A stretch of 64,000 bases of DNA from Pseudomonadota bacterium (lineage in GTDB: Bacteria > Pseudomonadota > Gammaproteobacteria > Steroidobacterales > Steroidobacteraceae), in assembly GCA_025351005.1 (NCBI GenBank), contig JANXWS010000062.1:1-64000 (forward strand). Direction: 5' to 3'. The position numbers and the translations under genes are program-made. Shown here in pieces: positions 31,979-40,551 of the stretch; the first letter of the stretch is position 1, and each line of letters starts with the position of its first letter. The notes beneath the pieces are model-generated. The model was not told the origin of the DNA and made no database searches. It saw only the letters and a list, made by a program, of their open reading frames with translations.

Positions 31979-32551
31979 ATGCGCGGCGCCTACCTGACGA
32001 ACCAGCTGCTGGTCGCGATGCCCACGCTCGCCGACCCGAACTTCGCCCAGTCCGTGACGCTGATCTGCGAGCACACCGACAAGGGTGCGCTCGGCATAGT
32101 GATCAACCGGCCGCTGCCGATGGCGCTCGGCGACGTGTTCGACCAGCTGGCGCTACCGCCGGCGGACCCGAAGTTCCGCGAGCAGCCGGTGCTGCGCGGC
32201 GGCCCGGTGCAGCAGGACCGCGGCTTCGTGCTGCACCCGCCGTCGGCGCCGGGCGACCGCAGCTGGGACTCGACGATCGAGGTGTCGCCGACGCTGCAGA
32301 TGACGACGTCGTGCGACATCCTGAGCTCGATGGCGCGCGGCCAAGGCCCGCCGCAGGCGGTCGTGGCGCTCGGCTACGCCGGCTGGGATGCCGGCCAGCT
32401 CGAGGACGAGATCCGCTCGAACGCCTGGCTCAACGTTCCGGCCGACGATTCGATCATCTTCACGACGCCCTACGACCAGCGCTGGCAGGCCGCCGCCCGG
32501 CTGCTGGGCATCGACGTCCAACGGCTCTCGCACAACGCCGGTCATGCCTGA
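31979..32551 (+). CDS. yqgE: YqgE/AlgH family protein (UPF0301)
   Basis: 190-residue cytoplasmic protein of the YqgE/AlgH family, function unresolved although AlgH has been linked to alginate regulation. Hallmarks: YLTNQLLVAMPTLADPNFAQ, VTLICEHTDKGALGIVINRP, VLRGGPVQQDRGFVLH, ALGYAGWDAGQLEDEI and a terminal FTTPYDQRWQAAARLLGID. The stop overlaps the ruvX start. The longer open frame upstream belongs to no known family sequence, and the start falls right after a promoter-like element. Confidence 0.93.
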   Translation: MRGAYLTNQLLVAMPTLADPNFAQSVTLICEHTDKGALGIVINRPLPMALGDVFDQLALPPADPKFREQPVLRGGPVQQDRGFVLHPPSAPGDRSWDSTIEVSPTLQMTTSCDILSSMARGQGPPQAVVALGYAGWDAGQLEDEIRSNAWLNVPADDSIIFTTPYDQRWQAAARLLGIDVQRLSHNAGHA

Positions 32552-33026
32552 CGCGCAGGCCGGCGCCAGCACGCCCGGCCGGCCGGCTCCAGGTCTCGTC
32601 CTTGGCTTCGACTTCGGCTCGCGCCGGATCGGCGTCGCCGCCGGCGACACGCTGACGCGCGGCGCCCGGCCGCTCGGCGTCGTCGCCGCGCGCGCCGGGG
32701 AGCCCGACTGGCCGGCGCTCGAGCGCTATCTGCGCGACTGGGGGCCGCGGCTGCTGGTCGTCGGCGTCCCCTATAATATGGACGGCACGCCAGGGGCGCT
32801 GACCGACGCGGCGCAGGGCTTCGCTGCCGAGCTCGGCCGCCGCGCCGGGCTGCCGGTCATCAGCGTCGACGAGCGGCTGTCGTCGCGCGAGGCCGCGGAC
32901 ATCCTGCGCGCCAAGCGCCGCAGCGGCGAGCGCGGGCGGCGCGTCCGGCACGGCGACGTCGATGCGGCGGCGGCCTGCGTGCTGCTGGAGCAATGGCTGC
33001 GCGGCGCCGCCGCGCCGAACGAGTGA
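32544..33026 (+). CDS. ruvX: Holliday junction resolvase-like RuvX (YqgF)
   Basis: 160-residue RNase H-fold nuclease implicated in 16S rRNA 5' end processing in E. coli. The catalytic pattern is complete: GFDFGSRRIGVAAGD (first Asp), VVGVPYNMDGTPG, ISVDERLSSREA (Glu), and HGDVDAAAACVLLEQWL (last Asp). Starts within the last codons of yqgE, typical for this pair. The TATAAT seen inside the gene (32772-32777) simply encodes the conserved Pro-Tyr-Asn. Confidence 0.94.
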   Translation: MPDAQAGASTPGRPAPGLVLGFDFGSRRIGVAAGDTLTRGARPLGVVAARAGEPDWPALERYLRDWGPRLLVVGVPYNMDGTPGALTDAAQGFAAELGRRAGLPVISVDERLSSREAADILRAKRRSGERGRRVRHGDVDAAAACVLLEQWLRGAAAPNE

Positions 33027-33031
33027 GCTGC

Positions 33032-34006
33032 ATGCTGCCCTTCAGCCAGTACGACGCCGACGGACGACTGCACCACCTGATTACGCTCGAGGGCATGAGC
33101 AGCGCGCAGGTGCGCGAGCTGCTCGACCGCGCGCAGGCCCACCTGCGCCGCCCGGGCGAGCCGCCGGCCCGCAGCCGCGCGCTCGAGGGCGTCTCGGTCG
33201 GCAGCATCTTCACCGAGCCCAGCACGCGCACGCGCGCCTCGTTCGAGCTGGCGGCGCGTCGCCTCGGCGCCGACGTGCTCAACCTCGAGATCCAGCTGTC
33301 CTCGCGCGTCAAGGGCGAGACCGTGCTCGACACGATCTACACCCTGCAGGCGATGGCGGTCGACGTCTTCGTGATCCGCGACGCCGAGGTCGGCGTCTGC
33401 CAGTACGTCGCCGAGCACGTCCAGCCGCACGTCAGCGTGCTGTCGGCGGGCGAGGCGCACGTTTCCCACCCGACCCAGGGCCTGCTCGACGCGCTGACGA
33501 TCCTGCAGTTCAAGGGCGGCTTCCGCGACCTGGTGGTGGCGGTGGTCGGCGACGTGCGCCACTCGCGCGTCGCGCGCTCGGCCTACGAGGTGTTCACGGC
33601 GCTCGAGGTGGGCGAACTGCGCATCGTCGGGCCGAGGGCATTGCTGCCGGAGGCGGGCGAGATGCCGGGCGCGCGCCGCTTCGAGTCGCTCGAGGCCGGG
33701 ATCCTGCATGCCGACGTCGTCATGATGCTGCGCATCCAGCGCGAGCGGATGGCGGAGGCCTCGATTCCGGATCCGCACGACTACTGCGCGCGCTGGGGCC
33801 TGACCGCGAAGCGCCTCAAGCTCGCACGGCCCGAGGCGATCGTGATGCACCCCGGACCGATGAACCGCGAGGTCGAGATCGCGAGCGAGGTCGCCGACGG
33901 GCCGCACTCGGTGATCCGCCAGCAGGTAACCAACGGCGTCGCGGTGCGCATGGCGGTGCTCGAGACCGTGATCGGGAACCGCGACCGGCGGCGCGGCCGC
34001 CGATGA
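33032..34006 (+). CDS. pyrB: Aspartate carbamoyltransferase catalytic subunit
   Basis: Condenses carbamoyl phosphate and aspartate in pyrimidine synthesis. 324 residues. The carbamoyl-phosphate loop is FTEPSTRTRASFE, the next motif LSSRVKGET, then HPTQGLLDALT and HPGPMNREVEI. The ATG lies 5 nt after the ruvX stop. In Pseudomonas the order is yqgE-ruvX-pyrR-pyrB-pyrC', where the inactive dihydroorotase PyrC' is needed for the holoenzyme; here neither pyrR nor pyrC' is present. The stop overlaps the start of the PyrK-like gene (ATGA). Confidence 0.95.
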   Translation: MLPFSQYDADGRLHHLITLEGMSSAQVRELLDRAQAHLRRPGEPPARSRALEGVSVGSIFTEPSTRTRASFELAARRLGADVLNLEIQLSSRVKGETVLDTIYTLQAMAVDVFVIRDAEVGVCQYVAEHVQPHVSVLSAGEAHVSHPTQGLLDALTILQFKGGFRDLVVAVVGDVRHSRVARSAYEVFTALEVGELRIVGPRALLPEAGEMPGARRFESLEAGILHADVVMMLRIQRERMAEASIPDPHDYCARWGLTAKRLKLARPEAIVMHPGPMNREVEIASEVADGPHSVIRQQVTNGVAVRMAVLETVIGNRDRRRGRR

Positions 34007-34899
34007 CGGCGGCCGGACCCGCCCTGCGCGGCACGATCGCGCTCGAGGACGCCCTGGTGGTCGCGCAAGCCGCCTGGCCCGGACGCCAGTACGTGCTGCA
34101 CCTGCAGGCGCCCGGCTGCGCAGCGCGGGCGGAGGCCGGCCAGTTCGCGCACTTGAGCTGCGCCGCGGACCTGCCGATGCGCCGGCCCCTGTCGATCCAG
34201 CGCGCGGACCCCTCGTCGGGCACGATCGAGATCCTATACAAGGTCGTCGGCGCCGGCCTCGAGCGCCTCGCCGCGGCCCGCCCGGGTGAGCGGCTGTCGT
34301 GCCTGGGTCCGATCGGCCGCGGCTTTGTGCCGGACCCGGCCCGGCCGCGGGCGCTCCTGATCGGCGGCGGCGTCGGCATGCCGCCGGTCCTGTTCCTGGC
34401 GGAGACGCTGCACGCGCGGGCCGCGCAGGGCTTCCGGCCGCTCGCGCTCTTCGGCTCCGAGATCCCGTTCCCGTTTCGCGAGCGGCCCTCGACGCTGCTC
34501 GTGCCGGGCATGCCGGACGGCACGATCGCGGCCCACCCGCTGCTCGAGGGCTGGGGGGTCGCCTCGCGGCTCGCGAGCGGCGCAGGCTTCGCCGGCTGCT
34601 TCCACGGTCATGTCACCGAGCTCGCGCGGGAGTGGCTGCGCATGCAGGCGCCGGCTGCGCTTGCCGAGGTTGCGGTCTATGCCTGCGGGCCGACGCCGAT
34701 GCTCGCCGCCTGCGCGCGCCTCGCGCGCGAGTTCCGCGTACCCTGCCAGGTGTCGCTGGAAGAGTTCATGGCCTGCGCGGTCGGCGGCTGCGCGGGCTGC
34801 ACGGTCGAGGTCGCGACCCCGGCCGGCCCCGCGATGAAGCGCGTCTGCGTCGACGGCCCGGTTTTCGACGCCATCGCCGTGTTCCCGCCCGCCGCCTGA
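34003..34899 (+). CDS. PyrK-like electron-transfer flavoprotein (FAD/NAD, 2Fe-2S)
   Basis: 298 residues with the ferredoxin-NADP reductase fold: a flavin-binding barrel (PMRRPLSIQRADP), TIEILYKVVGAGLERLA, NAD-site GGGVGMPPVLFLAE and YACGPTPMLAAC. The C-terminal 2Fe-2S motif has four Cys in MACAVGGCAGCTVEV plus RVCVDGPVF. This is the architecture of PyrK, the electron-transfer subunit of NAD-dependent dihydroorotate dehydrogenase 1B. Its start overlaps pyrB's stop, which supports a pyrimidine role. The catalytic partner PyrDB is not in the window, so it may pair with a PyrD elsewhere or with another oxidoreductase. Confidence 0.85.
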   Translation: MTAAGPALRGTIALEDALVVAQAAWPGRQYVLHLQAPGCAARAEAGQFAHLSCAADLPMRRPLSIQRADPSSGTIEILYKVVGAGLERLAAARPGERLSCLGPIGRGFVPDPARPRALLIGGGVGMPPVLFLAETLHARAAQGFRPLALFGSEIPFPFRERPSTLLVPGMPDGTIAAHPLLEGWGVASRLASGAGFAGCFHGHVTELAREWLRMQAPAALAEVAVYACGPTPMLAACARLAREFRVPCQVSLEEFMACAVGGCAGCTVEVATPAGPAMKRVCVDGPVFDAIAVFPPAA

Positions 34900-34919
34900 A
34901 CGACGCGAGGTCGCCGCCC

Positions 34920-35582
34920 ATGCACATTGAGCTCAGCCGCGTCGAGGCCCGCATCCTCGGCGCCCTGATCGAAAAGGAAATCACGACGCCGGACCAGTAC
35001 CCGCTGTCGCTGAACGCCCTGACCAACGCCTGCAACCAGAAGACCAACCGCGACCCGGTGCTGGAACTCGACGAGCGCGCGGTGCAGGAGTCGCTGGATG
35101 CACTCTCCAAGCGCCACCTGGTCATGGAGCGCAGCGGCTTCGGCAGCCGCGTCGTGAAGTACCGCCACCGGCTGTGCAACGGCGACCACAACCCGCTGCA
35201 GTTCTCGCCCCAGGAGACGGCGATCGTCTGCGAGCTGCTGCTGCGCGGGCCGCAGACGCCGGGCGAGCTGCGCATGCGCGCCCAGCGACTGGCGCCCTTC
35301 ACCGAGCTCGCCGACGTCGAGACGACGCTCGAGCTGCTGGCGACCCGGGCCGACGGGCCGTTCGTGCTGAAGCTGACGCGCCAGCCGGGCGCGCGCGAGT
35401 CCCGTTACGCACAGCTGTTCACCGGGCCGCCGGAACCGGCCGCGCCCGCCGCAGCGCACGCGGCGAGCGGCCCGGCGCCCGCCGCAGCCGGGCTCGCGGA
35501 GCGCGTGCAGGCTCTCGAGCACAAGGTGGCGGCGCTCAGCGCCGCGGTGGAGGAGCTGCAGACGGCCCTCAGCCGAAGTTGA
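34920..35582 (+). CDS. YceH family protein (DUF480)
   Basis: 220-residue protein with two winged-helix-like modules: LSRVEARILGALIEKEITTP, YPLSLNALTNACNQKTNRDPV and LDALSKRHLV, then FSPQETAIVCELLLRGPQTPGELR. A C-terminal coiled coil (ERVQALEHKVAALSAAVEELQ) follows an Ala/Pro linker. E. coli YceH has the same plan; its role is not established, although the fold suggests DNA binding. ATG start 20 nt after the PyrK-like gene. Its 3' end overlaps the oppositely oriented third pilus ATPase by 14 nt. Confidence 0.9.
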   Translation: MHIELSRVEARILGALIEKEITTPDQYPLSLNALTNACNQKTNRDPVLELDERAVQESLDALSKRHLVMERSGFGSRVVKYRHRLCNGDHNPLQFSPQETAIVCELLLRGPQTPGELRMRAQRLAPFTELADVETTLELLATRADGPFVLKLTRQPGARESRYAQLFTGPPEPAAPAAAHAASGPAPAAAGLAERVQALEHKVAALSAAVEELQTALSRS

Positions 35583-36702
35583 TGCGCGCCTCGAGGTTGC
35601 TGCGCGAGTCGGCGTTGCTGAGCGCCTCTTCGAGCTCGATTCGGCCCAGCTTGACGAGCGCGTAGAGCGCGGTGTCGAAGTTCTGCATGCCGCGCTCGCT
35701 CGTGTTGCGCAGTGCCTCCTTGACCCCGATCACGTCGCCTTTCTTGATCAGTTCCTGCATGTGCGGTGTGTTCAGCAGCACCTCGACCGCCGCGACGCGC
35801 CGGTTCTCCTTGGAGCGCACCAGCCGCTGCGACAGCACCGCACGCAGGTACTGCGACAGGTCGAGGAATATCTGCGCGTGCTGGTCGCGCGGGAACATGT
35901 TGATGACGCGGTCGAGCGTCTCGGCGGCGTTGTTGGCGTGCAGCGTCGCGATGCAGAGATGACCGGTGCCGGCGAGCGCGATCGCCGCTTCCATCGTCTC
36001 GCGGTCGCGGATCTCGCCGATCAGGATCACGTCCGGCGCCGCCCGCATGGCGCTTCGCAGCGCGCGGTGGAAGGACTTGGTGTCGAGACCGACCTCGCGC
36101 TGGTTGACGATCGACTTCTTGTTGGTGTGCAGGTACTCGATCGGGTCCTCGATCGTCAGGATGTGGTCCGAGGAGTTCTCGTTGCGGAAGTTGATCATCG
36201 CGGCGAGCGTGGTCGACTTGCCGGCGCCGGCCGCGCCGACCATCAGCACCAGCCCGCGCTTCAGGGACATCAGTTCCTTCAGCACCTCCGGCAGCCCGAG
36301 CTGCTCGAGCCTCGGCATGTCGGCCGTGATGTAACGCAGCACGATCGCCGGGTAGCCGCGCTGGTAGAAGACGTTGACGCGGAAGCGGCCGAGGCCGGGC
36401 TCCGAGATCGCGAAGTCGATCTCCAGCTCTTCCTCGTAGTAGTCAATCTGGTCCGCGTTCATCAGGCCGTAGGCGGCCTGCTTGACCATCTCCGGCGACA
36501 GGATCTGCTTGTTGACGGGGAAGATCTGCCCTTCGATCTTGATCTTGACGGGCGCGTACGACGTGAAGAAGAGGTCGGAGGCCTTCTTCTCCACCATCAG
36601 CTTGAACAGCGGTCGCGTGTGGAGCCGCGGCGCTCCGCTCTCGACCGCAATCTCCGCCTGCTCGAGGTCCACGGGATCAGTAGCCTTTGCCTTCGGACTC
36701 AT
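35569..36702 (-). CDS. Third PilT/PilU-family pilus ATPase
   Basis: 377-residue hexameric ATPase of the type IV pilus retraction family. N-terminal PAS-like PilT domain (KASDLFFTSYAPVKIKIEGQ), Walker A GAAGAGKST, TIEDPIEYLH with the Asp box, Walker B PDVILIGEIRDRET and HANNAAETLDRVINMFP. The C-terminal end reads NTPHMQELIKKGD where PilT has AIRNLIRE, so it is PilU-like, yet it differs from the neighbouring pilU across most of its length. Both active-site motifs are intact. It overlaps the end of pilU by 26 nt. A paralogous accessory motor is the simplest reading. Confidence 0.88.
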   Translation of the reverse strand: MSPKAKATDPVDLEQAEIAVESGAPRLHTRPLFKLMVEKKASDLFFTSYAPVKIKIEGQIFPVNKQILSPEMVKQAAYGLMNADQIDYYEEELEIDFAISEPGLGRFRVNVFYQRGYPAIVLRYITADMPRLEQLGLPEVLKELMSLKRGLVLMVGAAGAGKSTTLAAMINFRNENSSDHILTIEDPIEYLHTNKKSIVNQREVGLDTKSFHRALRSAMRAAPDVILIGEIRDRETMEAAIALAGTGHLCIATLHANNAAETLDRVINMFPRDQHAQIFLDLSQYLRAVLSQRLVRSKENRRVAAVEVLLNTPHMQELIKKGDVIGVKEALRNTSERGMQNFDTALYALVKLGRIELEEALSNADSRSNLEARINFG

Positions 36703-37834
36703 CGACGATCCTCAGCGTGGTGGCCTGTTCGTGGTTCTTGCTGTCCTCGCGTTTGCTCTCGAGCTTGATCCTGAGCCTGAGTTCATTCTTCGAGTCGGCG
36801 TTGCGCAGCGCCTCCTCGTAGCTGATCAGCTCCGCCTCGTACAGATCATACAGAGCCTGGTCGAAGGTCCTCATGCCGATCCGCGTCGAGCGGGCCATGA
36901 CGTCCTTGATGCCGGCCACGTCGCCCTTGAAGATCAGGTCGGCGATCAGCGGCGAATGCAGCATGATCTCCATCGCGGCGATCCGGCCGGCGCCGCTGGC
37001 GCGCGGTATCAGCCGCTGCGAGATCAGCCCGCGGATATTCAGCGACAGATCCATCAGTAGCTGCTCGCGGCGCTCCTGCGGGAAGAAGTTGATGACGCGA
37101 TCGAGCGCCTGGTTGGCGTTGTTGGCGTGCAGCGTCGCGAGCACGAGGTGGCCGGTCTCGGAGAACTGGATGCCGTATTCCATCGTGTCCTTGTCGCGGA
37201 TCTCGCCGATCAGGATCACGTCGGGCGCCTGCCGCAGCGTGTTCTTGAGCGCCGCGTGCCAGCTTTCCGTGTCGACGCCGACCTCGCGTTGGGTGATCAC
37301 GCAGCCACGGTGCGGGTGCACGAACTCGACCGGGTCCTCGATCGTGACGATGTGGCCGCGCGTCTTCTCGTTGCGGTAGTCGAGCATCGCCGCCAGCGTC
37401 GTCGACTTGCCGGAGCCGGTGCCGCCGACGATGATCACGAGCCCGCGCTTGGTCAGCACCACGTCCTTCAGCGTCGGCGGCAGCTCGAGCTCGTCGATCG
37501 TCGGTATCTTGGCGGTGATGGTGCGGATCACGCAGCCGGTATGGCCCTGCTGGATGAAGGCGCTGGCGCGGAAGCGGCCGATGCCGGGCGGCGCGATCGC
37601 GAACTGGCATTCCTTGGTGGCGTCGAAGTCGCGCGACTGCTTGTCGTTCATGATCGCGCGCGTCAGCGTCGAGCTCTGCTCCGGCGTCAGGCCGACCTCC
37701 GATTGCGGGCGGATCTCGCCGTCGATCTTGATCGCCGGCGGGAAGCCCGACGTGATGAACAGGTCCGAGCCCTTGCGCTCGACCATGCGTCGGAGCAGGT
37801 CCTGCATCAGCTTGATTGCTTGGTCGCGGTCCAT
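36677..37834 (-). CDS. pilU: Type IV pilus retraction ATPase PilU
   Basis: 385 residues. Accessory retraction motor that works with PilT. KGSDLFITSGFPPAIKIDG, Walker A GGTGSGKST, TIEDPVEFVH, Walker B PDVILIGEIRDKDT, ATLHANNANQALDRVINFFP, and the PilU-type segment SPLIADLIFKGD with STRIGMRTFDQALYDLYE and SYEEALRNADS. These match Pseudomonas PilU closely. The C-terminal about 25 residues (SKREDSKNHEQATTLRIVDE) are an additional charged tail. It lies 38 nt after pilT, with the third ATPase overlapping its end. Confidence 0.92.
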   Translation of the reverse strand: MDRDQAIKLMQDLLRRMVERKGSDLFITSGFPPAIKIDGEIRPQSEVGLTPEQSSTLTRAIMNDKQSRDFDATKECQFAIAPPGIGRFRASAFIQQGHTGCVIRTITAKIPTIDELELPPTLKDVVLTKRGLVIIVGGTGSGKSTTLAAMLDYRNEKTRGHIVTIEDPVEFVHPHRGCVITQREVGVDTESWHAALKNTLRQAPDVILIGEIRDKDTMEYGIQFSETGHLVLATLHANNANQALDRVINFFPQERREQLLMDLSLNIRGLISQRLIPRASGAGRIAAMEIMLHSPLIADLIFKGDVAGIKDVMARSTRIGMRTFDQALYDLYEAELISYEEALRNADSKNELRLRIKLESKREDSKNHEQATTLRIVDESEGKGY

Positions 37835-37872
37835 CGGTGTGTCTCAGCGGGCGCGGCGCTGCCGGGCCGGCA

Positions 37873-38913
37873 TTAGAACGTGTCCTTATTCTGCGCCTTG
37901 TAGCGCGCCTCGTCCTTGCTGACCTGGCCCTTGGTCACCATCTCCTGCAGGCACTGGTCGAGCGTCTGCATGCCGACCGCCTGGCCGGTCTGGATCGAGG
38001 AGTACATCTGCGCGATCTTGCCCTCGCGGATCAGGTTGCGGATCGCCGGCGTGCCGATCATGATCTCGTGCGCCGCGATGCGGCCGCCGCCGTTCTTCTT
38101 CAGCAGCGCCTGCGAGATCACCGCCCGCAGGCTCTCCGACAGCATCGAGCGCACCATTTCCTTCTCGGCGGCCGGGAACACGTCGACGACGCGGTCGATG
38201 GTCTTGGCGGCGGAGCTCGTGTGCAGCGTGCCGAACACCAGGTGGCCGGTCTCGGCCGCCGTCAGCGCCAGGCGGATCGTCTCCAGGTCGCGCATCTCGC
38301 CGACCAGGATGATGTCCGGATCCTCGCGCAGCGCCGAGCGCAGCGCCTCGGCAAAGCCGAGCGTGTCGCGGTGCACCTCGCGCTGGTTGATCAGGCAGCG
38401 CTTGCTCTCGTGCACGAATTCGATCGGGTCCTCGATCGTCAGGATGTGGTCCGGCCGGTTGTCGTTGCAGTGGTTGACCATGGCGGCGAGCGTGGTCGAC
38501 TTGCCGGAGCCCGTCGCGCCCGTCACGAGCACGAGGCCGCGGGGCAGCATGCACAGGTCCTTGAAGACCTTCGGCGCATTCAGGTCCTCGAGCGACAGCA
38601 CCAGCGACGGGATGTTGCGGAACACGGCGCCGGCGCCGCGGTTCTGGTTGAAGGCGTTGACCCGGAAGCGCGCCAGCTTCGGGATCTCGAATGAAAAGTC
38701 GGTCTCGAAGAACTCCTCGTAGGCCTTGCGCTGCTTGTCATTCATGATGTCGTACACCATGCTGTGCACTTCCTTGTGCGACAGCGGCGGCATGTTGATC
38801 CGCTTGACGTCACCGTCGACGCGAATCATCGGCGGCATGCCCGACGACAGGTGCAGGTCCGACGCAGTGTTCTTGACCGCGAACGCAAGTAGCTGAGCGA
38901 TGTCGACGGCCAT
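37873..38913 (-). CDS. pilT: Type IV pilus retraction ATPase PilT
   Basis: 346 residues, the normal PilT length. Powers pilus retraction at the cytoplasmic face of the pilus machine. TASDLHLSSGMPPMIRVDGD, Walker A GATGSGKST, TIEDPIEFVHESK, Walker B PDIILVGEMRDLET, GTLHTSSAAKTIDRVVDVFP and the diagnostic PAIRNLIREGK box needed for retraction. GGGAG lies 8 nt before the ATG. First of three adjacent ATPase genes, divergent from yggS as in Pseudomonas. Confidence 0.96.
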   Translation of the reverse strand: MAVDIAQLLAFAVKNTASDLHLSSGMPPMIRVDGDVKRINMPPLSHKEVHSMVYDIMNDKQRKAYEEFFETDFSFEIPKLARFRVNAFNQNRGAGAVFRNIPSLVLSLEDLNAPKVFKDLCMLPRGLVLVTGATGSGKSTTLAAMVNHCNDNRPDHILTIEDPIEFVHESKRCLINQREVHRDTLGFAEALRSALREDPDIILVGEMRDLETIRLALTAAETGHLVFGTLHTSSAAKTIDRVVDVFPAAEKEMVRSMLSESLRAVISQALLKKNGGGRIAAHEIMIGTPAIRNLIREGKIAQMYSSIQTGQAVGMQTLDQCLQEMVTKGQVSKDEARYKAQNKDTF

Positions 38914-38955
38914 TAGAGCTCCCGGTGCCGCAGCCGCCGGACAGGTAGGCTCCGA

Positions 38956-38961
38956 GTATAG
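38956..38961 (-). promoter_or_regulatory. Predicted -10 of the pilT operon
   Basis: TATACT on the minus strand (38961-38956) in the short pilT/yggS gap gives a predicted leader of about 35 nt for pilT. No convincing -35 is present. The reverse strand of the same bases reads TATAG and could serve yggS. Confidence 0.4.
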
Positions 38962-38982
38962 CCAAGGGTGTCGGCACCTAAT

Positions 38983-39696
38983 ATGTTAACCGGTCCTCAG
39001 TTTTTGACCGCCAACATCGCCGCGGTGCGAAAACGCATCGCAGTCGCCGCCGAGCGCGCCGGCCGAGACCCCGACAGCGTCACGCTGGTGGCCGTGACCA
39101 AGGGCCAGCCGGCCGAAGTGGCCGCCGCGGCGCGGTCTGCGGGCCTGGCCGACCTGGCCGAAAACTACCTGCAGGAGGCCCTGCCGAAGCTGGCCGCTGT
39201 GCCCCGCCAGGGCCTCACCTGGCACTTCATCGGCCAGTTGCAGGCCAACAAGACTCGGCCAGTCGCCGAGCAGTTCGACTGGGTGCACACGGTCGACCGC
39301 CTGCGCGTTGCCGAGCGGCTGTCGGCGCAGCGCCCGTTCCACGGCCCGCGTCTCAACATCTGCCTGCAGGTCAAGCTCGAGGACGAGGCCGCCCGCGGCG
39401 GCGTCGCGGCCGAGAGGCTGCCGGCGCTGGCGCACTCGGTCGCTGCCCTGCCCCGGCTCGCGCTTCGCGGGCTGATGTGCGTGCCGCCGCCGGACGAGGA
39501 TGCCGCCGTGCAGCGCGGCTACTTCCGGCGGGTCGGCGCGCTCGCCGCCCGGCTACGCGACGGCGGGCTGCCGCTCGACGTGCTGTCGATGGGAATGAGT
39601 GACGATCTCGAAGCGGCGATCCTCGAAGGAGCGACCCACGTGCGCATCGGTACTGCGCTGTTCGGTCCCCGGCTGGCGCATGCACCGGGCCCCTGA
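38983..39696 (+). CDS. yggS: PLP homeostasis protein (YggS/PipY/PLPBP)
   Basis: Fold-type III pyridoxal-phosphate binding protein that buffers PLP and affects amino-acid metabolism; no enzyme activity is established. 237 residues, one barrel domain. The PLP Lys is Lys40 in LVAVTKGQPAEV, followed by FIGQLQANKTRPVAEQFDWVHTVDR, GLMCVPPP, LSMGMSDDLEAAI and HVRIGTALFG phosphate site. The ATG is preferred over an in-frame GTG 15 nt earlier because family members begin only about ten residues before the NIAAVRKRI motif. Overlaps proC by 17 nt. Confidence 0.93.
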   Translation: MLTGPQFLTANIAAVRKRIAVAAERAGRDPDSVTLVAVTKGQPAEVAAAARSAGLADLAENYLQEALPKLAAVPRQGLTWHFIGQLQANKTRPVAEQFDWVHTVDRLRVAERLSAQRPFHGPRLNICLQVKLEDEAARGGVAAERLPALAHSVAALPRLALRGLMCVPPPDEDAAVQRGYFRRVGALAARLRDGGLPLDVLSMGMSDDLEAAILEGATHVRIGTALFGPRLAHAPGP

Positions 39697-40528
39697 CGGC
39701 TGGCCCCCGATCGCGGTCATCGGCGGCGGCCAGATGGGCCGCGCGCTGGTCGGCGGCTGGATCGCCCAGGGCGCGCCGCCACGCTCGATCGCGGTCGCCG
39801 ATCCCGCGGCCGAGCAGCGCGCCTGGCTCGCGGCAGCGTTCCCGGGCATCGCGCTGCATGCCGACAACGCGGCCGCGGCCGCCGGCGCCTCGGTCTGGCT
39901 GCTGGCGGTCAAGCCGCAGCAGCTCGGGCACGTCGCGCGTGCGCTCTCGCCGCTCGCGACGGCTGCGCGGCCGCTGGTGCTCTCGATCGCCGCCGGCATC
40001 AGCATTGCCGACATCGGCCGCTGGCTGGGACCCTCGGTGCAGGTCGTGCGCGCGATCCCGAACCGCCCGGCGCTGGTCGGCGCCGGCGCCACTGCGCTCT
40101 ATGCCGGTGAACGCGTGTCAGCCGCGGCGCGTAACCAGGCGGCCCGGCTGCTCGAGGCAGTCGGCAGCGTCGTCTGGGTCAAGTCCGAAGACGACCTGCA
40201 CGCGGCGACCGCCCTCTCCGGCAGCGGCCCGGCCTATTTCCTGCTGTTGATCGAGCTGCTCGAGGCGGCCGCGACCGCCGAGGGCCTGGATCCCGAGGTC
40301 GCGCGGCGCCTCGCGCTCGACACCGCGGCCGGCGCCGCGATCCTGGCGCAGCGTTCGGGCGACGACCCGGCGACGCTGCGCAGGCAGGTCGCGTCGGCGG
40401 GCGGCACGACCGCCGCGGCGCTCGCCGTGTTCGAGGCGGCGGGCCTCCGTGATATCGTCGGCCGCGCCGTCAGGGCCGCGAGCCTTCGTTCCCGCGAAAT
40501 CGCCGAGGAATGCGGCCGCGACACCTGA
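39680..40528 (+). CDS. proC: Pyrroline-5-carboxylate reductase
   Basis: Last step of proline synthesis. 282 residues. N-terminal Rossmann domain (IAVIGGGQMGRALVGGWI, LLAVKPQQ) and C-terminal dimerisation domain (VVRAIPNRPALVGAG, TALSGSGPAYFLLLIELL, DDPATLRRQVASAGGTTAAAL). The ATG lies inside the yggS 3' end. The pilT-yggS-proC-yggT arrangement is conserved in gammaproteobacteria. Confidence 0.95.
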   Translation: MHRAPDGWPPIAVIGGGQMGRALVGGWIAQGAPPRSIAVADPAAEQRAWLAAAFPGIALHADNAAAAAGASVWLLAVKPQQLGHVARALSPLATAARPLVLSIAAGISIADIGRWLGPSVQVVRAIPNRPALVGAGATALYAGERVSAAARNQAARLLEAVGSVVWVKSEDDLHAATALSGSGPAYFLLLIELLEAAATAEGLDPEVARRLALDTAAGAAILAQRSGDDPATLRRQVASAGGTTAAALAVFEAAGLRDIVGRAVRAASLRSREIAEECGRDT

Positions 40529-40551
40529 CACCGGGCGGGCGGAGCCGCAGC

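Noticed and set aside
32772-32777. TATAAT inside ruvX
   Set aside because: Encodes the conserved Pro-Tyr-Asn of RuvX and lacks a -35 or a downstream gene start at the right distance.
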